Positions 45,471 through 57,821 of a stretch of DNA of 64,000 nt are shown piece after piece. The translations under genes and the position numbers were made by a program. The DNA comes from Symsagittifera roscoffensis. Taxonomy: Eukaryota; Xenacoelomorpha; Acoela; Convolutidae. The stretch is from the NCBI RefSeq assembly GCF_963678635.1, contig NC_087064.1, positions 61,621,548 through 61,685,547 on the forward strand. Direction: 5' to 3'. The notes below the pieces were generated by a model. That model saw only the letters and a program-made list of their open reading frames with translations. It did no database searches and was not told the DNA's origin. Positions within the stretch are counted from its first letter, which is position 1. Each line of letters opens with the position of its first letter.

Positions 45471-47110
45471 TTAAAAGTATAACTTGAAAAAATTAAAATA
45501 AAATACAGCTGCAAAAACTTCGGATGAAATTCAAAAGCAGCCTAAAAAACAAAAGTTAAGCATTCACCGAGTGGCAACAAAGGCGGAAACCTTTAGGTCG
45601 AAACCTGTTAAGCCGAAAACAAAACAGTTGTCTTAAAAACATCATGAAGTTTTAAAAGTTTTTGATCATACGAACAAATTTTCACAATAAAGCAATATAT
45701 CTTGACTAACCCGAAATAGCAAACTGATTAAACATTCAAAAAAATTTTTAAAAAAATGAAAAGTAAATACGTAAAATCAGACTTGGTAAATTTACAAATT
45801 ATTGAATTTTCATTTATAGGAGAAAACATCTGTTTAAATTGAAACCAAACCCATGCTTGAAAAAGTAAACCAACAAAATTCTACCAGATAAAAAAGTGCA
45901 AATACAAAAAAAAACAGAAAAAAAACCGACAGACTTTAGAATAAAAACAACGAAACCGAAAAAAAACTGAGAACTTTTTTCGAAATTAATTATAACTTGA
46001 AAGAGTCTTTACCTATATACTATTTAAATGATGGTAGTTTCATTTGAATTTCGAGAACTTGAGCATGTCGGAAGTGACATTTTTTGAAAAAAATATCCTA
46101 CTTTGATATCGTTCTAAAATGAAGTTTCTGTGAACAAAATTGTTCATGGGATAAAGTCTGGTTCCCATTTGCAATACCCTTGCTTATCGCAAGGGTAATA
46201 AAAAAGAAGAACTTTCGCTCAACAGAAATAACAATTTTTTACATAGAGGCGAAATTGCATTTCGCATATACAAGCAAAAAGAAAGATGACCGATAACGTT
46301 ACTGGGGAAAAAACTGAAGGAGTCTACATCATTGCTAAGTGACGCAAGCCACTTATGACGCATTATCAGTACCAGTCAATTTGAAAAAAAAACAAAAATT
46401 TACAAACTAACGTACCTCAATTTAAAAAGCGGACGCATTATAACTAGTATACGAAAAAGTTCATTTAAAGCGTCCGACCCTGCCTATGTTTGAACCCTCT
46501 TATTTTGCTGCTGGTCTCCTTCCCTATATCTACGCTACAGATCAATGATACCTTGACGCTAAAGTGCTATTTGTTATATAATAATCTGTGTTAATATCCT
46601 TGGCGTTTGCTGTACTTAAAAGCTGGTTATTGATTTAAATGAACACTTTCAAAATGAGCACTAATATTTGCGATCTAGATTGAAAAAAAAAGAAAATCCG
46701 TACTATCACACAACACAAATTTTGCTTGTGTAATAAACAAAAATCAGATTATCCAAAAAATTACTCAGAAAAATTATTTATTGTTCAAACCATTTTTTTC
46801 AACAAAAAAATTAGACAAAAGCATTAGTCAAGAAGAAAAAACAAAAACTAAAAGCAAAGTCTTAGAGTTTAAACAAAAAATACCAGACAGTAGAAAATGT
46901 TTAAATGTTTTAACAAGATGAGTCCAAAAACTATACCCGGTGACATGCCATGCGGACTCCCTTGTTAAACTCATTAACACCAGCAAAAAATTTGACGAAC
47001 TCATCTGGCTCTTTCCCATATATAATCCTCTAGTTTACTAGCGAATCTTTAAAAACTATAGTCTCAACAGAGTAGCAGTGTTTATTATGGTAGATGTGAA
47101 AAATTTTTGA
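45470..47110. repeat. Composite repeat, left copy (interrupted)
   Basis: This segment is directly repeated at about 47830-49000. Matching landmarks are cattcaccgagtggcaacaa (45573 versus 47953), cctgttaagccgaaaacaaaac, gatggtagtttcatttgaat, the terminal stem-loop cccttgcttatcgcaaggg (46183 versus 48548), cccggtgacatgccatgc (46937 versus 48809), and gtagcagtgtttattatggt / agatgtgaaaaa (47071 versus 48941). Distances differ by about 500 bp because this copy carries an insertion at about 46200-46690. Confidence 0.8.
46200..46690. mobile_element. SINE-like insertion in the left composite repeat
   Basis: The right copy of the composite repeat lacks this ~490 bp, so it is a filled site with an empty counterpart at about 48565. 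On the minus strand at 46480-46550, tagcgtagatataggg and gagggttcaaacat resemble polymerase III A and B boxes, as in tRNA-derived SINEs. Exact ends and target duplication are unclear because flanks are A-rich. Confidence 0.5.
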
Positions 47111-47829
47111 CGGAGCTATAATGGGAAAAACCAACCCTCAAAAAACTACTTATTTCGAAAATTACAAAACCGTTCAAGGTATGCACGAAGCAGAAACTGT
47201 GTAGAAGATCTTTTATACGCGCATTTTTGTACGTCTTCTTCTGGAAATAGTCAGCAACGAGGTCAAAAAATCATTCCAACGCCATATACTCACAAAGCTT
47301 TTGGTTCTTTGCATTTCTCGACAAATCAGACTAAAAACAGTAACTTCATTACATATTGCTGTTTGTAAACTATTCACTTTTGTAAACGGAATTCATTTTA
47401 CCCATAGAGGAAAAAGCCACTCATTAAAAATTTTTAAGGATTGAGAAGTCTGTCTAATATGTCAACGTAGCCAAGTCAAGATCGCATAAGCGCATTAAAA
47501 TAGAAAGAAAGAAAGAAAAAAAGAACCAAGAAGCAAAATAGAAAAACAAAATAGATTTCAATCACAAAAGGCAGGACCTACAGTTGAGAGGATAGACAAA
47601 AAATATAAGTAATGCCTACTGTTTGTCTACCCTTGGTCAAAACACAAACTAAATATCAGTTATTATCCGTATAATTATGTAAAAATCAATTCAAAGTTAA
47701 GTGAGAAACATCAAGATAATTCCTATGACACAATATTGCAGGTTTAAAAACCTATTTCATAAATACTCTACAACGACAAAGTTTTCAAGAATTGATCAAG
47801 AAGAAAAGACAAACTAAAAAAAGATATCT

Positions 47830-49000
47830 GAATCATTAAGTTGAAAAAGTTGCTAAAAATTAAAATTTGAAAAAGTTGGAAAAATTACAGCCACACAAAC
47901 TTCATAGTTCTATCGGATGAAGATCATAAACAGCCTTAAAAACAAGTGGAAATCATTCACCGAGAGGCAACAAATTGAGCGTAGAAACCTGTTGAGCCGA
48001 AAACAAAACTATTGTCAAAAAAATTTTCATGAAATTTAGAAAATTTTCGAATATGCAAACAAAGTTTGCCCTTAAAACTATGCAAAATGAATTCACTAAG
48101 CCGGAATAAACAACTGTTTCAATATTTCAAAAGAAACAACGAAATGAAAAAAAAATTACATAAAAATCAGACAAATTTCTGAAATTTAGGTTATAATAAA
48201 AAACTGTTTAAAGTGGAACAAAACCCAGATTCTAAAAAGTAGACTAATAAAAAAACTTATCAGATTAAATAAAATAAATGAGCGTTTAAAAAAAACGAAA
48301 AGTTAACAGACAGAAACTAGGACAAAAACCACGAAACCAAAAAAAAACATTTTTTTTTTCAAATTAATTACAACCTTTAACCCACTAAATTTTAAATAAT
48401 GGTAGTTTTGTTTGAGCTTTAGAGATGCTCAAACTTTAGAAATGTGAGCCTGTTAGATGTGATACTTACCCATTCGTACTATGATGACCACTCTGTAAAC
48501 AAAAATTTTTACGGGAGAAAAAGTCTAGTTTCCGATTACAATAAACTTGCTTATTGCATGGGTAAAAAAGAAACCTCATGCTCGGCATTAACAAAAAAAT
48601 TAAAAACAAAAATCAAATTATGCAAAAGGAATACAAAGAAAAACTATCTATTAATTAAACTAGTTTTTCTTTTTTCAACACAAAATTCAAATAAAAAAAC
48701 AGAAGGCAAACACAAAAAGCAAAAATTAACAGCAAAGTCTCGGAGTTTTTTTCAAACACTAGATATTGTTTTAGAATAACTTAAGAAGATAAGTCCAGAA
48801 AATTTTCCCGGTGACATATCATGCAGATCCCCACTTAAACTCATTAACGCACTAAAAAGTCTGACAAACTCATCCGACACTTTCCCAAATATAGCCCTAT
48901 AGTTTAATAGCGAATCATTAAAAAACTATAGTCCCAGCACAGTAGCAGTGTTTATTATGGTAGATGTGAAAAACTTTTAGCGGAGCTACGATGGGAGAAA
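47830..49000. repeat. Composite repeat, right copy (uninterrupted)
   Basis: See the left copy at 45470-47110; this is the direct repeat without the SINE-like insertion. The first part also matches 13840-14265 and the end matches 60890 and 5550, so it consists of a dispersed AT-rich element with a terminal stem-loop plus a second module with cccggtgacatat and gtagcagtgtttattatgg. Open frames of 111 codons here are lysine-rich and not convincing. Confidence 0.8.
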
Positions 49001-50153
49001 CAATTGTAGCCATAGATGGTAAAAACCATTCATTCAAAGCCTTGAAGATTGGAAAATTTGTCTAAAGTGTCCACGTAGTCAAGTCGAGATCGCATATGCG
49101 CATTGAAATTGACCTCTGCAAAATACAAGTCAGGAGTCGACGAAAAGCCAACGAAAGCCTTCAAGACGCAAAATTGAGTTGAGGATTTTTCACACGGATT
49201 CTTCGAAGTTTCTAAGCTACTAATTTCAATATTAGCACAAGTAGTTCAAAAACAATAGCAAAAAACTAACTTCAAGCAAAGTTTAAATGTTCATTCCCAA
49301 AATAAACATCACTTCAACAGCCCCACCAAAATTATATTGCTTTATTTTGGCGGTCTATGAAACGAAAAAAAAATTTGCATCATTTTTTACCACAAAATAT
49401 TTTAAAGCGAGAAGAGTTAGTGAAAATCTTTTCATCGCCCCAACAAATTTTGCCTCAACTTCCATTGTATTCTGAAACAGTGCGCTATATCACCAAAAAA
49501 TTAAGTCTGTAAGGTTTCTACTATGATACCACTGTATTTAGACAAAATACCATACCCAAACTCCCATAAAATTGATACCAAACCAAAAATCCCATGCCAT
49601 TAAAAAGATCCCATGCATTACAAACAAAAGAAATGATCAAAGTGTAATCAGATGCAAACCTTGAGTAATGATACTTCAATTAAGTTCACGCTATCAATGA
49701 ACAACGCAAATGTAAGATAACCAAATTCAAATTGGAATCATTTGATGGATCATCATACTGACAGCATGTATTTGATTTAGTGTTAATCAGGTCTTGAATT
49801 AGAATCGCTCAGTTAAAAATGCATACACTTTGCAATCTTTATCTCACTTTTTAACTCACTGAATTGACAAAAGTGAGTTCTTTAATTTGGGAAGACTCAC
49901 AAAAAGCCAAACATTTATTATTCTTGACATGAAAATCACAAGAAGCGCGACACACTGTCAAAAAAATACCTTGGCTGCAGCAAATAGAGATCAAGTGAGT
50001 GTCCTAAAATTTTAATCACATGTAGGAGCGATACAATCTAAAACAGCAGCAAGCATACTCATGAACTCAACGTAGGACGCTCAGAAGCTCGAAAATTATT
50101 CCAGCGAATGGAGGAGACAGTCAGGAATTAACTAAGCTCGGTAATTAGATAAT

Positions 50154-50343
50154 CGCAGCTAGTTTAAAATTGGTGCAGGGCGACAAGGCAAAACAACTGT
50201 ACTTGCTGTTTCAGTCGGTGATAATGCGAACTCTAAACAAAAGCAAGCAAGTGACATCCCTGCCCACCATTGCCACAGATGACAGTCTTTTCGAAATACC
50301 GGACCGTTTTAAATTATTTGGCTTTTCGATAGCGGAAAATTAG
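50154..50343 (+). pseudogene. Short unidentified coding relic
   Basis: The frame reads IIAASLKLVQGDKAKQLYLL, then FQSVIMRTLNKSKQVTSLPT and IATDDSLFEIPDRFKLFGFS before a stop. Its composition is more protein-like than the surrounding AT-rich DNA, and GC is locally higher from 50040. I do not recognise the family; it may be a retrotransposon gag or transposase fragment. Confidence 0.25.
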
Positions 50344-51835
50344 ATTTGAGACGTTGTGGTTGAGGACTTGTGGACCCTTTGAGTATTTCACCCAGCGGAA
50401 AAAAAGTTAATCAAATCGTTACGAAAAATTAATACAATATTTTTATTTTAAAGCGGCATTTGAATTGCAGTGAAAATGATTTCTAAGTTTAAAAATGTTG
50501 GGAAAACTTGTTTTTATTTTCGTACCAAATTGCTTTGTCTCCAAAATCTGGCCATTTTTGGCAAAATGGGTTTCGAGTAATTGGAAAACCCTCTTAGCTT
50601 AATTTGTAGTTTAGTCTATTTTGAAGGTTGAGTTTCATTTTGGAGGCCAAACTATTGTCACTTAAAGTAAAAATTGTACAGCGAAAATTTTGAAGTGTCT
50701 TTGATTTTAAACGACTGATCTGATTGAATAACTGCCTTAAGTTTTTTAAATTTTGTGTTACTTCATTATCGTATCTTAAATTGTGGATAATTTCGGAGCG
50801 AGGTATCTCTTTGACTGGTATCTTATCGGCTGTGATCTTCTCGTTAGGAATCTAATGATAAGGGAACTTTTGCCATGTAACCTTTACTACAATCGATCTC
50901 CTTACAGTGTGGTACCATACCTGGAAAAGCATTTAAATAACAGACAACTTTGCTGCGAGTTTGATTTAAAGAGGCGAAGCTGTAACTTCGCAAGCACAAA
51001 CGTCCAAACGGCGAAAGTTCAGTAGCTTCAACATGCTCAAAAATTCAAATTTTGCTTAAAAGAAATTGGAATGTAAAAATTAAAAGTAAAACATTCGCTT
51101 TTCATGTAAAAAAAATGGAATGTATTAAATCAAATTGTATATAAGTTATGCATTTCGAAAATCGTGCAATGTACTTTGAGTTGAAAAATTTTTGATTATT
51201 TTTTAATTTTTTTTTTACTTTTTTACTGCTGTATGAAACAAATCGTTTTTTTTTTCGATTCAAATGATCAATTAAAAAGCATTAACTGTTGCGCAGTTAA
51301 GTCGCACTTAAACGTCAAAAACTCATGGTATTTTACTGCTAATGCATTCGATTGACTCAAAAAAGCCTCCAAAAGTAGCTTTTTTAATTGCGACTTAGTT
51401 TGTGAAAAAAGTTGCATCGTAATATCACACTACGCTACACGCATGTGTAAATATACATTTAAAGTCAGACAATAATCTGATTTTAGGTTTTTTTTTGGCT
51501 TTCAAAAAAAAACAATTATTTGAAAAACATTTTTAGGTCAAGCAAATTGATTTCTTGAGCTTTCTGTAAAAACTACAAGACTTCGCCAAAACTTTGTGTG
51601 ACGCCGATGAACTTCCAAAAAACACAGGCCATATACCTGAAAATATCGTTCGCCTATCCCATCTGCTCTCCTAATTCCCGCTACTGATCGCACCTGAACG
51701 ATAATTTTTCTGTTACCTCAAAGAATTTCGCTTGTAATCGGGTTAAAAAAGTACCAACTTGATATCACAAAACAAACTATGTACTATGAGTTTGACACCA
51801 TACCTGACAAGGATTTCCAATGATACCGCACAGGG

Positions 51836-51960
51836 TCGAATCTAGGATTTTCTCGAGAGGGGTGCATAGTGATTTTCGTACTTAATCGTCTATCCAACTA
51901 AATTGATTTTCCAAGCTATCTCTTTTTTCGGCGCGGGTTCCTTCTCACGACTCAAGTACC
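51836..51960. mobile_element. Diverged CAGGGGCGG-type MITE fragment, inverted
   Basis: cagggtcgaatctaggattt then tctcgagaggggt matches the inverted right end of the MITE at 8900-9288 (cagaggcggatctaggattt). Similarity continues weakly to aaattgattttccaagctatc. The far end is not recognisable. Confidence 0.6.
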
Positions 51961-53570
51961 ATACCTGTGATAATCTGATTATGACATCACAACCGAACTC
52001 TAAAGTTTGTTACACAAAAAACACAGGCCACCTGACGGTTAAAAAAGTATTGAACGCAAGAAAACAGAAAAACTCTTGACCTTTTTAGATTTTTCAAGGA
52101 AAAATGCCTGCTCTTTGAGTTTCAAAAGCAATTTATGATTGATGTTTTTGTTATAAAATTTACCCAATTTGAGACATCTGGATCAATAGGCAAACTTTCA
52201 ATTCCGCTGAGAAATCTGATAACTATTTCCCACTTTCGAAACTAGTCAAGTGGACAAAATGAAGCGCTAATTCAGGTTTTTACTCTCTAAAATGCCTGTT
52301 CTCAATTTCTTTTTCTGGCAAAAATTACTTCAATTTTCAGCGAAACTTTTACAAAATTATCAGAGCTACCAGCTATGAATCTATCAATATTTGGTTTCAA
52401 AGACTTGCCAATGTAATTTGGGTCTAAAAATGCCAGTTTGGCTCGTCTGCAAACTTTAGCATCGTAGTAAACTCTTTCAGGAATAAGAGAAGTAAAAAAA
52501 GCTCATGCGACGTGAAACATTCTCAGCGTTAAAATTGAAATAAACAGTGTGAACAATTTTACCAGAATCTGCTGTTACTTAATTTTTCACACGGATTAAA
52601 AACTTAGTGCAGATGAAGAAATCTGGAGTTTTCAGACTCTGATTACTTTGGTAAAATTTTCAAACCAAATAATGATAGAATAATATATTGGTTTATGTAA
52701 AAAACTCGCTGAAAATCGAAGTAAACGTTGCCAAAAAAGGACAATAAAGACAATAAAACAGTTATTTTAGAGAGTAAAAGCCTGAATTTGCTTTTAAATT
52801 TGTTTACTAGTGTAGGAGATCATCACGTTTTCAGCGATTCTTACACGTTTGCTGTTCGATAGTGGAGTTTAAGTTCCTTTTATAAAAGGAAATGAAGTGA
52901 AAGAAATCAAAAGCCAAACCACGAAAAATCACAACTGAGGGTGACAAAACTCCTAAAAAACATAAACAAAATTCAAGGCCTATATAAGAGTACTCGCTAT
53001 GTTCACAACTCTTAAACGCAAAACTATAATTGATATCCAACGAGTTTGTTATCGAATCTGAAAACGCCGCGACGGCTAAAATAAAACCGAGATAGCAAGA
53101 AATCAAAATTTTGGTCTGCATTCATGCCCCATCATCTACTCGACAACTTGATCGACTAATAAAATAACAGTAATGAACGATTTCTGATAGTGTCTGATTA
53201 TACAAAATTTAATTTGATTGAAATTTCAAAATTATTTACACATCTGAATTTACAAAACATTTGCTGGTTTTGTTGATATAAGAATTGAGAATCTTATGAA
53301 GTTATTTAAAAAATTTGCAGATCACCAATTTAGGCAAATTTTTTCAACGTTCCAACAAACTCGACAAGGTACCTTAATTCAAAAAACCAAATATCGCTGT
53401 GATCACAAAAATTCAAGTTTTCCAACAAAAAAATTTGAGCCACAAAAAATGACAATTTTTTTACAAGACTGAGAAAACAATTGCTAAACTGGTGATGTTC
53501 TTATAAAAAATAATGGTGCCATCATGTACAAATAGAAGATTTGGAGATTTGGTGTTCTACAAGATAACTA

Positions 53571-53779
53571 CTAGCAGACTTTATTTGACAAGTAGTTCTT
53601 AGACTGTGAGAATCCACTGAACATATTGGAACACCAGCGACTCCGTCTGAGCTTGAGTAGTCGGATGGCGAGATAGAGGGAGAGGGTGAAGGTGGTGAGG
53701 AGGAAGAGAAAGGCTAGAAGTGCCTGGTGGGAAGACAGCTCAGGGTCGCTTCTGTCCACCGGGTACATGCCTCGATCCA
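53571..53779 (-). CDS. ZP gene last exon: membrane anchor and tail
   Basis: After the acceptor tttttag/T the exon reads VDRGMYPVDRSDPELSSHQ, then the hydrophobic segment ALLAFLFLLTTFTLSLYLAI followed by RLLKLRRSRWC and a tail ending NKVC before TAG. One membrane segment with positive residues on the inside fits a type I anchor. The only polyadenylation hexamer I see nearby, AATAAA, overlaps the last sense codons (53580-53585). A diverged duplicate of the exon start with its acceptor lies 130 bp upstream at about 53909. Confidence 0.9.
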
Positions 53780-53965
53780 CTAAAAACATTTTTTAAAGTT
53801 AAGCAGCCAGAGACATCAATCTGTAGGTTTTACAATCGAACTGAACTAATCTATGGCTTATTTAAAAGATATGCCCGACTAGGGTCCTTTGGGTATATGC
53901 CTCGGTCCCCTAAACACATCATTTTTTATTTTCACAGCCAGGGGCTTAACCTGTAGTAGGTTTTT
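53780..53965. repeat. Duplicated acceptor and exon border of the ZP gene
   Basis: gtacatgcctcgatccactaaa (53764) is repeated as gtatatgcctcggtcccctaaa (53893), followed in both by cagccagrgrcwt, a gtaggtttt stretch, and ctatctatggctt-like sequence. The unit is about 130 bp. The second copy, read on the minus strand, has a plausible acceptor but its frame would leave the membrane-anchor coding sequence after a few codons, so I treat it as a decayed duplicate. Confidence 0.7.
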
Positions 53966-55893
53966 TCGCTCGATCCAAACTACGCTATCTATGGCTTGCT
54001 TCGAATATTTCCATTATAAATTAAAATGCACTTGAGATTGCAAACCCACAAATATATAATTGCCAGGCAAGCACCACTGCCATGAAGATAGAGTTACAGA
54101 CAACAGTTTTATTCGAAGAAAGTGACGGACAATTTTCGACTTTTAACAAGCCAGTTGTGATCGGATTTTTTTAAGTTATGCCCTGAGCTCAAAACTAGAG
54201 ATGCCATGAGCTTAAAATTTAAATCATAGCCAACAGTTGTAAAAGAGTCAATGAACGCAAGCAAACAGAAAAAATACTGACTTGAGTTTTGAAAAAGTTT
54301 GAATTTCGAACTTCAAAAAATATAGATGCACTTTAAGTTCTTTGAATTTCAATAATAATTTAGGTTTGACTCTTTTTTGATAAAATTTAGACAGTTTGAG
54401 AAAACTGGATCAATATGTAAATTCTTGTTCCGCTGGGAAATTTGAAAACTAAAATCCACTTTCGAAATAAGAAGCCGAGACGTTTTATTTGTGAATTTAC
54501 ACTTTTGCTGTTCAAAAGTGGAGTTTTTCTTCCTTTTAACGAAAGAAATGAACTGAACTTTAAAAAAATTAAGCCGCGAAAAATCAAACTAGATTGTGAA
54601 CGAATTTAAAGATTTTTTCTTAAAACAAAAGAAACAAATCATCACGACTTACATAACAAGCTTTCACGATTATCATTGTCTCCTAAATATTTAATTTGTG
54701 AACATCTTCCGTCTGTAACTAAATGGCCCTCGGGTACCTAGTAAAGAAAATCGTCCCTATAAAGCCTCGTATCAGGGCGATGCCCTAAAGGTTCCGACTG
54801 CCCTTTAAAGTCTATGGAGTAGTGTTCGCTTTAGAAAAAAATTGATAAAACTTTCAAAAAAAAAAATTTTCCGATTTTTTTGCAAAAATCATCCCCCCTC
54901 ACGCTATATAAAGTACACAGCAAAACATTTAACATATAGCTAAGTAATAAAGAGATCAAATAGATAGTATCCCTCAATTCAATTTGGAACAATTTCTAAT
55001 ACGGATTAAATATCCGCTTACGCGTTAACAGCACAAACTACATCGCGCGTTAATCATTCCAAATTGGCATTCTTTAAACCCCAATAGCTTTATGAAAAAT
55101 GTACACAGGTGAAATATTGTTTTAAATTTGAAGAAAAATAATTTTCGGCTGAAAGAAAAAAAATCCCGCCAAAAATGGCTAGTTAAAAAGTCGAAAATTG
55201 TCAGCAGAAAAAAAAACACCTACATTACAAATATTCCGTCACTTTCTACGAAAGTTGGCACAATAAATCAACGGTTGCGTATATGAGAGTTTTTACCTAG
55301 TAAAGAAACTCTCCCATCCGTTTTGCAAAAAAAGGGATATAGTTAAATAGATCCATCAATGTCAGACGAGCATGTTGGTCTTATCAAAACTGTTATCAGA
55401 TGCTGAATATATACGCTACCAGATATAGGCACGGATATTAAAATTTCATGAAAATAAGGATTATAAAAAAATGGAAGTTTTGTCAACTTTTTGGTAAATC
55501 GCTCAAGCTTTCCCAAAACACTATCAATGATAATATTTTGAATAAATTTTCTGCGCCGCAGGCAAACTTTTCAACATGTTTCAGTCTCCTAATTCAAATC
55601 TAATTGGTAGACCGTCTTTCTTCTTCATTTTTAACACCGTCTTTCTTCTTCATTAAAAGATTATGATTGAAGCGAAATGAATGTGTTAAGCCAATTTATC
55701 TCATACACGGTAGCTTATTTGTATCCAATTTTGGAAGTCAGAATATTCCAACTGCAAAATTCGAGACAAAACCTTGAAAAAATTGATAAAATTTAACATC
55801 TATTTAACGGCGTTGCTCATATTTGTGCGCTGCCCCCCTTCTTAAGTGGCTCTTTGAAGGGATTTTCATTTGACCTGAATTATTTGTACACAC
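53966..55893 (-). other. Intron with AT-rich dispersed repeats
   Basis: No exon seen. A repeat piece at 54390-54600 (gagaaaactggatcaatatg; cacttttgctgttcaaaagtgg) matches 59920-60090 and 52800-52960. The gggcagtc/cctgatacgagg repeat appears in reverse orientation at 54755-54820 and its acatcgcgcgttaatc module at 55035-55055. Two ccgtctttcttcttcatt copies lie in tandem at 55611-55655. Confidence 0.5.
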
Positions 55894-56040
55894 CTTTCAG
55901 TGTTTCGTAGAGTCCTGGTCGGATGATTTGGATGGGCTGCTTACTTCTCACTTTGACCATTTTCGAACCCTTCGGTGGAGAGTCGTTGTCAGAATACAGG
56001 GACCTGCGTCTTCTTCGCCTACTTCCGCAGGCAGTTGGAT
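55894..56040 (-). CDS. ZP gene exon: polybasic cleavage-site linker
   Basis: The exon encodes DPTACGS followed by six arginines and SLYSDNDSPPKGSKMVKVRS, then KQPIQIIRPGLYETLK. The arginine run followed by Ser is a strong furin-type site and lies where ZP proteins are cut between the ZP module and membrane anchor. The acceptor is cgtttag/AT and the donor AAAG/GTGTGT. Confidence 0.92.
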
Positions 56041-56284
56041 CTAAACGAAACACATCCGTTGACCTTATAAAACAGATCATACTCATGGTATACTTATAGT
56101 GTTAATATTGGTTCAAAATACAAAATTTAGAATGCAATTTCAGTGGGTAATAAATAATTCGGTCAGTTCGTCGGAGCCAAAAGTTGATGATTTTGGGCAC
56201 CGTTTGACATTTTTTTCAACACTGTTGTACTTCGGCATTGTTGTACTGCCTCAATAATTCTAACTATTTTATGATTTGTTTTAC

Positions 56285-56463
56285 CGGTGATGTCACAGAA
56301 GCTCTCGCCTTCAGGACATGCTCTGACGTCACAGTGCAAGTAGACAGAGGCGGTTAAGACTTGATCTGAGCTCTCATCGAACCAAGCGAAGGCGTTGAAG
56401 TGGAATGCGTCTGCTAGGTGTATTGGAGGAGTGTCCCTCTCAAACGAGTCATCTGCCGCACAG
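56285..56463 (-). CDS. ZP gene exon: ZP-C second half
   Basis: The exon encodes TCAADDSFERDTPPIHLADA, FHFNAFAWFDESSDQVLTAS, VYLHCDVRACPEGESFCDIT and G. The F-x-F-x-A-F-x-F ... V-Y-L-H-C-x-V-x-x-C pattern is the diagnostic end of ZP-C. Acceptor tatatag/C; donor G/GTAAAA. Confidence 0.94.
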
Positions 56464-57117
56464 CTATATAGCAATAATAAATTGTTTTCAAGCTTAAACC
56501 CAGAAAAATACAGAAAATTGTACAATTTATAACCCAAGTCTCAAGCCTGAGAGAACGTCATTTGACCACTAAAAAGGTAATGACACTTCCGATCACAGTG
56601 CTAAGCAGATATACACGAGCTGACTTTTGAGGGGATGAGAAATCTTAACAGGATGCATTTGTAAATTAGGGGTTGTTTAATTTTACAGAAGCGGATTTAG
56701 GGGGCTCGATAAATAATTGAAAAACACTTTTTGAAACTTCAGGAAGGTTTTTTTTGGTAATAACCTCAACAAAAAGTGTCCACAAATATCATTGTCAAAA
56801 ATTCTGTCAAAAAAGACGCAAATGCTATCTTTGGACGCTGTTGGTCGACGTTGTGATCAAAAAAGTATTCTCAAGTTTCAAAAAGTCATTATCAATCATC
56901 CATGCGAAGGTCTTTTAGGCATTTAAAGAAACTCGCAAAATAAATTTGGTCAAACCAAACAAAATTCGACGAGGATTTCAAAAACTTTTCAGGGAATTTT
57001 TATCACTTCGGAAACAGTATTCAAGTTTGATGGTAATATGCAAAAATGTGTCGGATAAGGGCCAACCGTTTTTTTTAACAAATAAAGATCGGACTATGGC
57101 AGTGTATTGCAACTTAC
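56464..57117 (-). other. Intron with a MITE-like start
   Basis: At 56696 the sequence CAGAAGCGGATTTAGGGGG matches the left end of the CAGGGGCGG MITE, and 56935-56970 (aaataaatttggtcaaacc) matches its internal aatttggtcgacct part. The opposite end is not clear, so this is probably a diverged copy of about 300 bp. No other feature seen. Confidence 0.5.
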
Positions 57118-57270
57118 GTGTCAGCTTCGATGGTGTAAAATTCTGCGTCATCTGGGTTGGACGTCTTAGTGGCCTTGCAATCTGTGGCTACTACTTGGAA
57201 GTTCTGCAGGTTGAAATCTCCCGTCACCATCACGTACATCGGCTCGCCCAAGATCATGGGGGGAGATTGT
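57118..57270 (-). CDS. ZP gene exon: ZP-C first half
   Basis: The exon encodes QSPPMILGEPMYVMVTGDFN, LQNFQVVATDCKATKTSNPD and DAEFYTIEADT. LGEP-x-YV-x-V and ATDC-x-AT-x-x-x-x-P are conserved ZP-C motifs. The acceptor is aaatgcag/A and the donor AC/GTAAGT. The flanking intron at 57271-57821 holds nothing recognisable. Confidence 0.94.
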
Positions 57271-57821
57271 CTGCATTTCAACAACATTGTTATAATAATA
57301 CATGGTGATATTATATGGCTTCCTTACAAAAATTATAGGATCATTTGGTATCTTTCAAATGCAACTGTATTGAACTGATGCGCAAATGAGTGATTTATTG
57401 GGATCTCCTTAGCTACCCCCTTGCAAAAGGGGGAGATCGTTACCAGGTAAAAAACTTACATATGCTTAACCGTTTAGTTCTTTATAGGATTGGCAATTCG
57501 TTACGGGGGGTGGTAGTTGAAGACATCCGAGTTTTGGTATAAACAAGCTTTTAGGGATTAAATCCACCAAAACTCAACGTTTTGAACTCGAATCGATCAT
57601 GGATTTACTATCTAATCGGTGAGATATATTTCTATCTAAAGATTTTAATAACGACGGTGCTGGTAAATTACTGCACAAAGTTTCTACGAATCTACCTCTG
57701 ATATTTCTTACATCGGAATTTTTTCTGATATTTCTTAAATATTTCATAGTCCAATTGTAGATTCAATTTAACATTTGTCCTAAACAATTATACAGCTAAT
57801 AATTCATAGATCACAACTTAC

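Larger units (their letters stand above)
49001..53570. other. AT-rich intergenic DNA downstream of the ZP gene
   Basis: I find no intact gene in this 4.6 kb. It holds a possible coding relic (50154-50343), a diverged CAGGGGCGG MITE (51836), and pieces of an AT-rich repeat at 52130-52240 and 52800-52960. Those pieces (gagacatctggatcaatagg; cgtttgctgttcgatagtgg) also occur at 54390-54600 and 59920-60090. A gaggcgaagctgtaacttcgc patch is at 50970. Confidence 0.5.
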
